Part shown: one piece after another, positions 39,801 to 52,290 of the stretch | Numbering within the stretch: the first letter of the stretch is position 1 | Layout of the letters: each line of letters begins with the position of its first letter | NCBI RefSeq assembly: GCF_963675165.1 | Contig: NC_087391.1 | Location: 5,798,126-5,862,125 of the forward strand | Origin: Halichondria panicea | Lineage: Eukaryota; Porifera; Demospongiae; Suberitida; Halichondriidae | DNA length: 64,000 nucleotides | Direction: 5' to 3' | Made by a program: the position numbers and the translations under genes | Notes under the pieces: model-generated | Databases searched by the model: none | What the model was told of the DNA's origin: nothing | The model's input: only the letters and a program-made list of their open reading frames with translations

Positions 39801-42800
39801 ACTGGGGGTCGGAGGTGACGGGGAAATCCCTGTAATTAAGACAGAGGCTGAATGTCAGTAGTAGCAGCTATTACCTCACCTGTCATCACGGCTGTAGTGC
39901 TACTGACTTGCTTGACATACTCACACAGGAAAAGGACAGTGTCTTGGTCCATGTTGAGTCTTATTGGTAGTACTGACACACGTACGGACGCCTCCTCCAG
40001 GCTGGGGTCAGAGGTCAGCTCAGGCCGTGTGTACAGTATCTTCAGAGATAGCTACACACACAGGAGTGGTCTAACACACTGAGCTGTACAGAGAGTGGGT
40101 TAGTTACCATGTGAGCATGACATTGCCTGGGTGTGGTCTCAGTGGTGTACTGGTAGAGGAGCTTGTTGATACTTGAGTGTCTGAGTAGATCCCGTATCTC
40201 CACCTCGTTCACTAGGACCACTAATCTGGCAGCCTGCTCACTGTCTCCAGGGTAACGCTCGTGCTGTATACGTAGCTGCATGGAGGAAACATACAGTGTC
40301 TCATTGAGTACATTCATCAAAGCGAGGGCCACCATCATTGCATGTTACAGTACCTTGTCAAGTTCCAGCTCAACAAGAATGTCATGCCTCCTGCCGGGAC
40401 CCCCTGCAATCTTCCGGTCCCTACCCCCCACAGGGGGCACCTTGACAAAGTCGGCCCCAGGAGAGCTGCTGTACTTCCTGCCCAAGGCGGGACTAGCACC
40501 ACTCCCAGATCTGCTACGCTGTGTGGGGGGTGTAGGGGGGCTGAAGTCAGACCCCCCGTAGAGATGCCACACAATGGTCATCTCCCTGAGTGTGAACTGA
40601 GTCACAGGCTCTGGGAAGTGCTTGGGGCGTTGTAACTGGTTGGTGTGGCCATCCTACAGGGAAATAACAAACACACAATTGAAACAACCCTATATTAATT
40701 ATTAGGCAGGTGATGGCTGGGCTCACTGGTAGAGAGAAGTGATTGTCCACGAGATCAATCCTCTCCCCTCTCTCCAGTAGACTCTTCATCTGAGGCCGGC
40801 TGCCTGGACTCTGTAAGGGGGCGGGGCTTAGTTACAGGCTATGCTAGAACTAACTGAACACCATCACAGACACAAGAGTATAAGCCACACCCACCACTCT
40901 AGTGCTGGTGGGAGTATCCACAAAACAGAAGTCATCTTCACTCTCGGAGAATATGCTGCTATGTTCCGAGGCACTTAGTTTGTGAGGGGGACTCAGAAGC
41001 CGCCCCCTCACGCCCCCTCCACCACCCTCACTCTTCACATCCTCGTCACTAGAGTCAGAGAAAAAGTCCAACACCACTGATTTATCAGTCTCTACACAAA
41101 CAGGCATCTTGGATATAGCGCTAGTTTTTCCTGGTTTTTTCTTCCTGCCACTCTTGTGTGGTGTGTGAGGGCGTGAGTGTGATGTATGGAGGTGTGAGGG
41201 TGGTGAATCTTCCATAGCATCGCTGATAAGATCTCCGATGTTTGTGGTTTCTGTGAGGCTTGTGAGGGGAGAGCTACCACTAGCGGACGACCCCTGGAGA
41301 ATGAAACCAAAAAATATTGAAGTGAAGCAGGCCAAGCTGATATGCTACATGTCACGTTTAGTTATCTAAATATCGTACTGGAGGCTATTGTGTGCACCTG
41401 AGAGTTGATGGACGAGTGCTCGTGTCCAAGACTTGAGTAATCTCTTTGATCTACAACACTGTGGGGGGTCTGTAGATCTCCGTGGGTGGCCATATACACG
41501 AGGAGGTCACGGAGGGCAATACAAGAGTCAACACATGTACGCAGATGGATGACATTACTGCTGCACTCAAGGCTAAGGTCAGGCAGTCTAGAGAACAGCT
41601 CCTGATCCTCCTCTCCCAGCAGGTCATTACTACACAGCCTCAGGGTACACTCAAACCATTCCATCTCAACTACACACACAAAACCTGCACACACGGACAC
41701 ACAAATCTTTATGAAATACAATATTTTGCAGTCCAACCTTAAATTTTCATCTCGTTTGAAATGTTAAAGAAAGCATAAATCAATCACTAGCTAGCTACAG
41801 TATTGCTGAGCTCACAGTGTCCCTGTGTCTCACCTTGCTTTGGGTCTGGTTGGTGGACCTGCTCATGTGATAGTAGTATCTGAGTGTTGTCTGCTATTAG
41901 CCTGACCACCATCACTGGAGCCCCAGTCACTAGACTAGTGGACACACTAACAGAGTCCAGTGTGAGCAAGAGGTGGAGAGGAAGGTGGAGAGGTCTGTAG
42001 GGACAGTTATACAACTAGGAGGGTATAATCAACGACAGGGCAACTAGTTAACAGCTACACAGAAGAGGACATGATTCACACACACACAACAGACGGTAGC
42101 TATAGCAACAGCTAGCGTGTACCCACTTGTACTCCAGACAGCATGAGTGAAGATGTGTGTGTAGCTCAGTGATGATAGAGGGCGGCTCATATCCGAGCAC
42201 CTCATCATCTGTCAGTGTGAAAAACTCTCCAAGCTGTGTGGGGGTACAATGTGACAACACAGGGGGTAGTGGATGTGGGGGGTACAATGTGACACCACAG
42301 GGAGTAGTGGGTTAATTACCTGTTTGAAGGCATTCTGCTGGGGACTGGTCATGTGATACTGCAGCGTCGTGTCTCTAATAGCAACAGATACTTTGTTTGT
42401 CTGCAATAATTTAGATAAATAAAAGTATGCTAAACATGTCAGTTGTATAATTAAGATAACAGTCTATAATCACCTTTGAGTTGCGCTCCTTGTCAAACTT
42501 GGTCTCCATGGCGATGGCAACCATGGGTTCTGGCCGCTCGTAACCGGAGGTGTGTAGAGTGTGTGAGGAGTGGAGCACAGAGTGGAGGGTGGCTAGTAGT
42601 GAGTGGGTGTTGTGAGGGTCCTCCACACATGAGTAACTGTCACCATCTAAACTGCCAGAGTGACGCAAAGACAACTGACCAATCTGATAGAGGGAGAGGG
42701 CACAACTTGCATTACACTAGTCTGAGAGTGTGTTCAGCATTTCTTACAAGTAGCTACAGGACCCAGTGACCCAGTGACCCAGTGACCCAGTGACCCAGTG

Positions 42801-45800
42801 ACACAGTGACCCAGTGACCCAGTGACCCAGTGACCCAGTGCATAATAGTATATAATTGTTCAGGGAAATTTTAGTTTAGGAGAAACGTACTTACAACAAA
42901 CCTTCCTACAAGTATCTGTATGATTGTGTGGATACCTCACCTGAATGCAGACAAAGTCGTGTGATGGGTCACCTTTGTACCCCAGCACAGTGAACAGGTG
43001 CAGTCCCGAGGCTTGTAACAGCACTAGACCATTATTAGGGGAGGAGACTGGAGGGTGGCCAGTACCACGAGGACTCAGGTCCAACAACTGGACCACGGAC
43101 TGGGCACTGTGGAATATGGTAGAGTCCATGCTCTCCTCTGGACAGGCCTCACTGGGCACACCAGACTAGAGTAGGGTTAGGGTACAGGTAGCAGTATTGT
43201 ATAGCTACCGTATAGCGCGAAATTTTCGAGGCACTTATATTTCGTGGATTGGCCTCTAAAAGCCATTTCGTTGCACAATGTTCGCGGAATGACTGCTTAC
43301 CGGAAGCCACGCCTTTAGATCCTGCACGTTATAGCAGGTAAAGAACGATTTTCGTGGACTTAATTTTCGTGTGGATTGCTAACCCACGAAATCCACGAAA
43401 ATTAAGCCCCTCGAAAATTTCGCGCTATACGGTATTAGTGTTAGCAGTAGGGTATAGCTATTAGTGTTAGCAGTAGGGTATAGCTATTAGTGTTAGCAGT
43501 AGGGTATAGCTATTAGTGTTAGCAGTAGGGTATAGCTATTAGTGTTAGCAGTAGGGTATAGCTATTAGTGTTAGCAGTAGGGTATAGCTATTAGTGTTAG
43601 CAGTAGGGTATAGCTATTAGTGTAGCAGTAGGGTATAGCTATTAGTGTTAGCAGTAGGGTATAGCTATTAGTGTTAGCAGTAGGGTATAGCTATTAGTGT
43701 TAGCAGTAGGGTATAGCTATTAGTGTACCTTGTCATAGTCTCCCGCAGTGAGTAGTGATACTGTAGCCTCTTGTATAGATAGGGACACAGTTAGAGAGCT
43801 GGCAGCAGGGGGTGGGTGGGTGTGGTCAATTGATGAGGGGGCGTGGTCAATGGTGCTCTCATCATCAGAGTCCTCTGTTGACAAAAGAAGGATTTAATCA
43901 ATGGAGCAGCCTTACTGTCACAGTGCATGTACATGACTATAATTATATGAACTCTTTCAGCTGCCAAAATTGCTTTCAACAATTTTGAGAATGAGACCTT
44001 TCAAATGGTGTCATCAAACTTGATATTTGAGATATAAAATTATTAGCCAATTTGGCCATAGCATGGATCCAAGGATGCAAAAGGGCCCTGACGAAATTTG
44101 GGATTTAAACACATCATTTGAAGATCGCTTTCATAAAAATTAATCGTGCATTATTATGATAAGTGGTTCCGGAACTCTTCACTATCATACCTTCTTTGAG
44201 TACAGACTTGCACATCTGGAAGCGATCCTCTGAGGTAGCCGCTGGCTGGAGCACGTCCATACAGCTCATGAGCATGGAGTGGGCGTTAGCTCTATCGACT
44301 GCCTCGGGACTAGCTGGCTCCCATAACGCTAGGTCAGTGGCAAACCTGAGGGATGGGGACAATGAACTAGCCTAGGTCAGTGGCAAACCTGAGGGATGGG
44401 GACAATGAACTAGCCTAGGTCAGTGGCAAACCTGAGGGATGGGGACAATGAACTAGCCTAGGTCAGTGGCAAACCTGAGGGATGGGGATAATGAACTAGC
44501 CTAGGTCAGTGGCAAACCTGAGGGATGGGGACAATGAACTAGCCCCACTGTCAATAGTTGAAGGATGGGGACAATGAACTAGCCCCACTGTCAATAGTTG
44601 AGGGATGGAGACAATGAACTAGCCCCACTGTCAATAGTTGAGGGATGGGGACAATGAACTCAGCCCCACTGTCAATAGTTGCAAGCCCACCTATTGTACA
44701 GCACTTCCAGGAACTTGTTACTGGGTAAGTGGACTTTGACCTGCGGCAGGGTACAGGATACGGAGTAATGGGCGGAGTCAGAGGCGTGGCTTTGGAAGTG
44801 GTTCATCTCACGTCGTGACCCTGGTAGCACTTGCTCTTCAGTCCGACCACTAGACTCCTATTAGTAGTATATTATAGTAACACACAGAGTACATGTACTG
44901 TATACCTTGTCGGCTGTTTTGCTGGTGGAGAGCATTGTTTTCTGTGAGGAAAAAGGTGATGGCTCGTTAACCTTTGACCCCACATCTCCTTCCAGTGAGT
45001 CACAGCGTCCCAGAATATCAACTCCTCTTCCTCCTTTCCTGCCTCCAGTCTCGTCTAGAGCACTGTGTGTGGGCGGCTGAATGACTAGACGTATATGCCC
45101 ACACTCGGGTGGGTGGGTGGGTGTGGTCATGGGGTGTGGTGAAGATATAGTCAGGAACAACTGCCTACCCTCAACTGAGCCATCACAGCTCAAGTACGCT
45201 GGGGAGAGATGATTATAAACTAAATTAAAATAATTATTAGTCTTACCTTTGGTGGACTGGAACTTGAAGTCTAGTATAGAGTGTCCCTCGCTGTGCAGGG
45301 GGTGTGAGGCCACACCCACCTCTGCCATGGTTACATACAGTATCTCAGGCTGTAGGGATGGTTGGTACCAGGGTGGCTTCTGAACCACCTTCAGATCTGG
45401 AATGGGAAACCTAGAGAGGGTACAGTTCAGATGAATGAACACTAGACTACATGTAGTTACCTTAGTGATAGGTTGAGAGTGGTGGCCTTAGCCCTGACAG
45501 TGACGGTGTGGGCACTATTGGTTGGGGGGTCACTGGAGACAGCCTGGTTGAACATGGCCTGTCGTTGCTACAAGGTGAAGGGGGGTACATGATAAGAGGT
45601 ACCACTAGAGATATAGGGGGCACACCAAGTTGATGGTGTGGAAGTTGCTGGTGGTCATGTAGAGAGATTGCTTCATCTTCTCCAGACTGCTGGTCTTGAG
45701 TGTGGTTGAGTGTGTGCTGTGAGACAAGGCTCCGATCAAAGGCTGCAAGCGATCTAATAGTGTCACGTCAGCATACAGATGAACAGTGGCCAGCTGGACC

Positions 45801-48035
45801 TCTACTGAGGTCACATGATCAGGACTCGGGGCACGGGATTTCTGCAGCCAGTACACACATTCGTAACTACTTGAATACGTGATTAGAAGACTATGATTAA
45901 TAAGTGTCATGTAATGGTGTGTGAACCTTCTTGCTAGTGGCTGGTGAGGCTGAGGAGAGCTTCAGCTTGAGGCATGGCAATGGAGGGGACATGGTCGGGT
46001 CATCCATCAACTGCACTATCTGTAGAGGGACAAGTACATGTACTGTACACATGATGGGACTACACTGTTCACCACGCAAGTCAATCCTATACTAACCAAC
46101 ATAGCCATGTATGTTACCCATGGGCCATGGGTGAAAAATGAGAATATTAATTATGGGCCCAACCAAATTTTGTCATCTTTCATAAAATCTTAAAAATTAT
46201 GGTTGCTTGACTCACTGGGCTGATGGAGACTGGCTTGGTGATGGTGTTCAGTTGAGTCTGGTTACGATATAAGTATTCCAGCAACTCAGCCGAGGCCACA
46301 GAAAGGTCAAAGTCCACTCTAAGTCCGCTAGTCACCACACATGACTTGACAGTTGATAACCACAGCCTGTGTGCGTGGAAGGGTGTGTGTGCGTGGGAGG
46401 GTGTGTGCATGGGAGGGAGGGTTATACTACACTGGGCAAACACAAATACTATACAACTCACAGAACTGCTACTCCTATAATTATACATAACTCACAGAAG
46501 GTGGTCACTAGGCAGTACTTGTGCTAGTTCCTCTCCATGACTATCAAGCTCCATCTTGTTGACTCCATCAGCCAGCAGTCCACACACGGCCTGGAAGTAA
46601 CGTCCTGGATCCAGACCACCATTATCCACACTAGAGGTCCCCCTAACATCTCCCTCCATACCATCTGTCGGGTATATGTGCACAGGTTGACTCTCCAACA
46701 AGGCCAGCGTGACTCCGCCCACTACTAGACTGTATCGACACATCTCCCCACTCCTCTCCCGAGAAACTCCTGGAGGACTGTTCTCACTTCTGCTTTCTGT
46801 TCGAAGCCGTTTCATGACATTTTGATCTTTACCTGGTTGTCCTGACAACTGTTGTAGACCCACTCCAGCATGTAGCGCTATATTAGCTGTGTCAATAGTC
46901 CCATACCTTGTGTGAATATCGCATCGTGATGAGGCAGAACTTTTCCTGCTATCTGTTGAAATGAAAGAATCGTCCAAACCCACCGACTGTGTCATATTGC
47001 TCTCAGCATAACTAGTGTTGAGGTCCAGTGACTGGAACTCATCTTGTGAGCTGAGAGTGCTCTCAGTGAGACCTCGTGATGGCTGGCTACCCAGAGCGTT
47101 AGTCCAGGGGTCAGCATGGAATAGGTCTTCTCTCTGTTGTTGCTGGGTCATGACCTTCTGTTCCTTGAGTTGGTGGCGAGCTAGTTGAGATTCTATGGTT
47201 TTCATGTCAGCCCTAGGGATGGGTCTACTCAGACCTGGGTTCATCTTCTCAAATCTTTTAGAAGGTCCTGCACACACATAGAGGCAATGAAGATATTAGA
47301 CATAGGGATACAAGGAAGAGAGTTAGTGTAGACTGACCTTGACTGGTGAGCCCAGATGCCATCTCTAGTAGCATTGCCAGCTGCTGGGGGGAGAGAAGGA
47401 CGTGTAGGGAGCTCAGGTAACCATCAACCTCCAGTTTAGGTCCTGACTCATTCTCGCTCTGTTTGATCTTTACCTTCACACTCAACCTACCCCCAGCCAT
47501 CGCTATGGGAACACCGTGGCACTGAGGCAGGCTCATAAACTCTGTAAGTGCGTCATAAAACAGTTGATATGACAATGGTACTGCTATAGCTGTGCTTACC
47601 GTCAGAGCTCTGATCAAGAGCTATATTGTCAAGTGACGTGGAGCCAACCTCTAGAGACAGTCCCGATAGTTGGAGCACCTTCACTGAGAAATCAGGTAGG
47701 GGGTGTGCAGGGGAATCCCCCTCACTGTCCACACTTGACTCACTCTTGCTCAGCTCATCATAGAAATCAATACTGTATGAAGTAGAGCAATTCAAATATT
47801 CTGTTAGTAAAATTAGTGCATAATTATTATTAAGCAATTCAATTTATAGGATCTGATATCCTAATGTGTAATGTGGTTGCTAGAGTACAGATTGTGAGGT
47901 GTACCTGTCAACTCTCGCCCTGAGGAAATATTCCTGAGTCTGATCAGGTGTTCTGTAGTTGATCTGCACACTGACATCACTCAGTTGTATCTGTACTCTT
48001 GCCAGGACTGTATACAGTAACCAGTAGTAACCACA

Positions 48036-48082
<47 letters not shown>

Positions 48083-48281
48083 CTCCTCACCTAACTCAAT
48101 AGCTCGAGCAAGTGCTTCCATTCCCTCGAACCCTTCGCCCACCTCATCATCTGAACTAGGACCACTCCTTAAGACCTCCTCAGCCAACTGCATGCTGTAA
48201 CCATGGGAACAGTAGCAGTTACATAAGAGTACAGGTTAGAGGCAGGTTCTCTCCAAGTCATAAAGCTACTGCTAATACATG

Positions 48282-48340
<59 letters not shown>

Positions 48341-48949
48341 TGTGTACAAAGGCTACATAACTGTACAAGCTATAAGTAGGTGTGGTTTAGTGGTTAAGGT
48401 GGTGGCTTATACATAAGGCATGGGGGACTTTTCTTAATCGATATACCTTGAAGTCATACTGAACAGTGAGTCAGCACCTGCAACAAACACACACACACAG
48501 TTATCATGACACAAGAGTGGGGGTGGTCTCACCAGACTCCTCCTCCTCTGAGCCCCCTCCTAGGTGAAGGTCTGGTGCCACTGTGAGACTCAGGTCTCCT
48601 ATCTCCACCTTACAACTGTCAGTGAGCAGTGCAGCCCAGGGCACTGACACTGTCACCCGGCCCAGATAGCCAGCCAGCACACGCACTGGTGCTCCAGCCT
48701 CCAACAGAACATCATTAATAGCCTACACGTGTACAGGTAATGAAATCACTCGTGCTCATTCACAATAATTATATAATTTACGTCGACGTTGAGTGGTACG
48801 TTATGTATAGTTCCAGTGCCGTTATAGAGGTCAACTGTGAGGTCATCCAGAGCAATCTTCTCCTCCAGAAATTGGCCGAGATAATGTTGCAACAGATAGC
48901 GGCAAGCTCGCTTCTTCAGAAACTCTGGTATCGCGAAAAACCACGGCAT
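36857..48949 (-). CDS. ATG2: Autophagy-related lipid transfer protein ATG2
   Basis: ATG2 is a rod-shaped chorein-family protein that moves phospholipids from ER to the growing autophagosome with WIPI and ATG9. More than 30 exons span 12 kb, roughly 1,900-2,000 residues. Exon 1 (48782-48949) has the chorein N-terminus RACRYLLQHYLGQFLEEKI, then LTVDLYNGTG. Later exons include 48533-48722, 48091-48194, 47602-47773, 47337-47543, about 46499-47268, 44191-44345 (FATDLALWEP), 43729-43874, 41398-41670 and 40883-41293. The C-terminal exons carry family signatures: 38736-38857 (GVLGWDKLLEYASSEW, LGPMHHVTQLG), 38400-38689 (GMVDLVWLPYQQYQEDGRI, RGATAFTSSTG, MAYDMVTP) and 36857-37099 (GVTGAVGGVLRQIPG, EATRHVLGGVKNQFVPDARK). 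Three 3' splice sites lie inside minisatellites. Vertebrates have ATG2A and ATG2B; this looks like a single pre-duplication gene (inference). Middle exon limits are approximate. Confidence 0.93.
37100..38112 (-). repeat. Minisatellite repeating the 3' splice site of the last ATG2 exon, split by a MITE
   Basis: About ten units of 45-60 bp. On the minus strand each gives a C-rich tract, CAG, then GGTATTGGTGGTA, identical to the genuine acceptor and exon start at 37099, followed by TACCATGACTC. Two units lie beside the exon and the rest beyond the 465-bp insertion at 37209-37673. Confidence 0.92.
37209..37673. mobile_element. MITE-like element with 46-bp perfect terminal inverted repeats
   Basis: Begins GTCTCATGGATCAGCCCCCT and ends with the exact reverse complement. 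The inverted match is 46 bp, and the element is flanked by TA on both sides (37207-37208 and 37674-37675). It is 465 bp long with no transposase frame. It sits inside the ATG2 minisatellite. TA target duplication fits Tc1/mariner-type mobilisation. Confidence 0.88.
38140..38350. repeat. Partial copy of dispersed repeat family
   Basis: Contains GGCCATAACTTTAG, GATTTTCTGAAAGCTGG and AAGATTTCAGAAAATAAT between the minisatellite and the exon at 38400. Confidence 0.5.
39040..39592 (-). repeat. 74-bp minisatellite repeating an ATG2 3' splice site
   Basis: About seven copies. Minus-strand reading of each unit: GTGCAG followed by GGCACGCTAGCTGGTA, identical to the acceptor and first 16 bases of the exon 38975-39057. 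The units then diverge into a linker with TGTAGATCTCTGTGGGTGG. Confidence 0.92.
42757..42842. repeat. Decamer array GACCCAGTGA
   Basis: About nine head-to-tail copies of a 10-bp unit, one with an A for C change, in an ATG2 intron. Confidence 0.95.
43208..43432. mobile_element. MITE with 24-bp perfect terminal inverted repeats and TA duplication
   Basis: Starts CCGTATAGCGCGAAATTTTC and ends with its exact reverse complement (24-bp match). TA lies on both sides (43206-43207 and 43433-43434). The 225-bp element has a nested inner palindrome (CGATTTTCGTGGACTTAATT near 43348 pairs with the part near 43385-43405), so a full-length hairpin can form. No coding frame. It lies in an ATG2 intron next to a 26-bp minisatellite. 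Confidence 0.92.
43434..43728. repeat. 26-bp minisatellite abutting the MITE and an ATG2 exon
   Basis: About eleven copies of TATTAGTGTTAGCAGTAGGG plus TATAGC. It runs from the MITE end to the donor of the exon 43729-43874, whose last intron bases (GTACACTAATAGC) resemble the unit. Confidence 0.93.
43940..44150. repeat. Dispersed-family repeat in ATG2 intron
   Basis: Contains GAACTCTTTCAGCTGCCAAA and TTTCAAATGGTG-type modules shared with other copies. Non-coding. Confidence 0.6.
44346..44690 (-). repeat. 41-43 bp minisatellite repeating an ATG2 3' splice site
   Basis: Four units on the minus strand carry CCATCCCTCAG followed by GTTTGCCACTGACCTAG, copying the true acceptor and exon start at 44345. 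Four further upstream units keep the CATTGTCCCCATCC tract but have TCAACTATTGACAG in place of the acceptor copy. Confidence 0.92.
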
Positions 48950-49314
48950 CTTATATATGGTACAAGGTGGTGGTTTGGATGCTGTAGTGTGGTCAGATTA
49001 GTATAAAGTATAGCCTGTCACAGCCGTACATAGGTAAACAACTTACTTTAATATAATATTAACAGTTTCTTTTTGTTTACTTACATACTGTTGACTCAGG
49101 TTATACAATTGTCTTGGTAAAGATCGTTATCGATACAAAGACATCCTAATACCTAGCAGCCTGGGATCGAGGCTAATTAGAGCCCGGTAACCTCGAGACC
49201 AGGAGTGGGCGTGCCCATCTACTGTGCGCGAGCTTGCAACTAATAATTATTATTGGCTAAAAATTGTTAATACAAATTATGCATCACAAAACTCAGATAA
49301 TGTTCATCGCTGTT
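48950..49314 (-). promoter_or_regulatory. ATG2 upstream region
   Basis: On the minus strand 49109-49137 reads AACGATCTTTACC, related to the motif in the STN1 and ADCY10 spacers, about 165 bp before the ATG2 start. The remainder is AT-rich with no gene recognised. Confidence 0.45.
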
Positions 49315-50826
49315 GCCTCTTCTTCCCCGGAGCACTGTCAGCATCATCACATGCAGGAGAGGGAGAGTTATATAGTGCACAAAAGGCATCAATGAATTAC
49401 TTGTCCGGTGCCTCTTCTTCCCCGGAGCACTGTCAGCATCATCACATGCAGGAGAGGGAGAGTTATATAGTGCACAAAAGGCATCAATGAATTACTTGTC
49501 CGGTGCCTCTTCTTCCCCGGAGCACTGTCAGCATCATCACATGCAGGAGAGGGAGAGTTATATAGTGCACAAAAGGCATCAATGAATTACTTGTCCGGTG
49601 CCTCTTCTTCCCCGGAGCACTGTCAGCATCATCACATGCAGGAGAGGGAGAGTTATATAGTGCACAAAAGGCATCAATGAATTACTTGTCCGGTGCCTCT
49701 TCTTCCCCGGAGCACTGTCAGCATCATCACATGCAGGAGAGGGAGAGTTATATAGTGTACAAAAGGCATCAATGAATTACTTGTCCGGTGCCTCTTCTTC
49801 CCCGGAGCACTGTCAGCATCATCACATGCAGGAGAGGGAGAGTTATATAGTGTACAAAAGGCATCAATGAATTACTTGTCCGGTGCCTCTTCTTCCCCGG
49901 AGCACTGTCAGCATCATCACATGCAGGAGAGGGAGAGTTATATAGTGCACAAAAGGCATCAATGAATTACTTGTCCGGTGCCTCTTCTTCCCCGGAGCAC
50001 TGTCAGCATCATCACATGCAGGAGAGGGAGAGTTATATAGTGTACAAAAGGCATCAATGAATTACTTGTCCGGTGCCTCTTCTTCCCCGGAGCACTGTCA
50101 GCATCATCACATGCAGGAGAGGGAGAGTTATATAGTGCACAAAAGGCATCAATGAATTACTTGTCCGGTGCCTCTTCTTCCCCGGAGCACTGTCAGCATC
50201 ATCACATGCAGGAGAGGGAGAGTTATATAGTGTACAAAAGGCATCAATGAATTACTTGTCCGGTGCCTCTTCTTCCCCGGAGCACTGTCAGCATCATCAC
50301 ATGCAGGAGAGGGAGAGTTATATAGTGTACAAAAGGCATCAATGAATTACTTGTCCGGTGCCTCTTCTTCCCCTGAGCACTGTCAGCATCATCTCATGCA
50401 GGAGAGGGAGAGTTATATAGTGCACAAAAGGCATCAATGAATGACTTGTCCGGTGCCTCTTCTTCCCCGGAGCACTGTCAGCATCATCACATGCAGGAGA
50501 GGGAGAGTTATATAGTGCACAAAAGGCATCAATGAATTACTTGTCCGGTGCCTCTTCTTCCCCGGAGCACTGTCAGCATCATCTCATGCAGGAGAGGGAG
50601 AGTTATATAGTGCACAAAAGGCATCAATGAATTACTTGTCCGGTGCCTCTTCTTCCCCGGAGCACTGTCAGCATCATCACATGCAGGAGAGGGAGAGTTA
50701 TATAGTGCACAAAAGGCATCAATGAATTACTTGTCCGGTGCCTCTTCTTCCCCGGAGCACTGTCAGCATCATCTCATGCAGGAGAGGGAGAGTTATATAG
50801 TGTACAAAAGGCATCAATGAATTACT
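49315..50826. repeat. 95-bp satellite-like array, about 16 copies
   Basis: Sixteen head-to-tail 95-bp units beginning GCCTCTTCTTCCCCGGAGCA and containing TTATATAGTGCACAAAAGGC. Copies are nearly identical, differing at a few recurrent positions (GTGCAC/GTGTAC, CATCAC/CATCTC). The unit is not a multiple of three and has no open frame through the array. Confidence 0.97.
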
Positions 50827-51877
50827 TATCTTTGTCGTAGAAATGACGAGTAGTTCTTGATATTCCCCACTGCAGAGAATAGAGAATAGAATCATGCAAT
50901 ACTGTGCATACCATGCTCAACGCCTCAAAGCAAAGTGGGCATGGCTTGTACTTCAATAATGAGCCTCTCCCCCTCCTACACACACAAAATGGTTAATAGC
51001 CTATCAGGTTACAGTTCACATTTAATTATCAAAACATTCATATTGACGGAGTAGAAGGACCTCATCCATGTCTCGCATTCTCTCAGCATGATCAGACAGG
51101 TAACAGCATGCCCAGAGAGTCCTTTCAGATAGACATCACCAGCTATATATATAGCTACCGTGCACTATAGCTATATAACTAGCTCAAAATCAATTCTAAA
51201 ATTTCACTAATAACCTTTGCATAATTGGAAAAGCGCTTCAATTCGAGTATAAAAGCCTGCAGTTGAGCATGCGCTTAAAATAAAGACAGCTTATAGTCGA
51301 GTAAGCGCTAATAATCCAGTAGTCTGACAATCCTCCCTGGGTCCCACCCAGAGCAGCATGGCTTGTCTGTACCTGGGGGAGAGAGGAGACAAAAGCAGTG
51401 AGAGAATGGAACACTAGTACAGTAGCTAGTAGGAGGAACTGTGTGTGTGTGCATTGTGGCTGCAAGAGAACAAGCAAATGCATGGTTACATTGAGCGCAG
51501 CAGTTCAAACAAAACCAATTGAGAACATCTCCACAACAATACTGAGAGAACGCACCTAATACCAACCAATCACCACCACAGCTGACAACATTATCACCAC
51601 CACAACTGACAACATTATCACATAACACAAGACATCACTAAACATTGTGTGCTGCTGCACAGAAGAGAGACACTCAACCAACCACTGATACCCAAGACTA
51701 CACCACAAGATTACCAGCCAATCAATCCATACCAAACCAACTGTGCAGAGAAGGTATCATAAAAATCAACCACAAGAGGACAATTTATGTTCAAGATTAT
51801 ACCACAAAATGACACAAAGAAACTCCAATTCCTTGATTACCCATCAATTAGCAAGGGGCCACCTCCAACCCTACTAT

Positions 51878-52290
51878 GCATGGGCTTGTCAGTACTGAAC
51901 TACTGGTTGAGGATAGTTCAACAGAGGATTGAGCTCAGAGCAGTAGGTTGCAGGGAAGTACCATCTGCCTGTCCAAACCAGCCAGTTGATTGACGGGTAC
52001 AACAGTTAGTGTGCTAACCATGTACCAAGCAATCGCTTCAATCCCTCTTGACTGACCGGAGTCCTCACACCCCCTCCAAGGAGGGCGGCCGCCGTGCTGT
52101 TTTCACCAAGGCTGATACTCACAACAGATGCTCGTCCGTTCAGTACACTACAGGTCCACGACACTGACGTCAACCCACTGGCTGGGTTCAGATAGACAGA
52201 AGACACTTTCCTGCAACCTGCTGTTCCTCAGCTCAAACCTCTGTTGAACTATCCTCAACCAGTAGTCACAGTACTGACAAGCCCATGCAG
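51878..52290. repeat. Long imperfect inverted repeat (hairpin-forming)
   Basis: Arms 51878-51995 and 52168-52290 are reverse complements at roughly 85 percent identity by eye, sharing GGGCTTGTCAGTACTG and GGTTGAGGATAGTTCAACAG, around a loop of about 170 bp. No target duplication was recognised. It may be an old MITE or a double-stranded RNA source. Confidence 0.8.

Noticed and set aside
49315-50826. Regularly spaced repeats resembling a CRISPR array
   Set aside because: The whole 95-bp unit is repeated, with no unique spacers, and the surrounding genes have eukaryotic introns.
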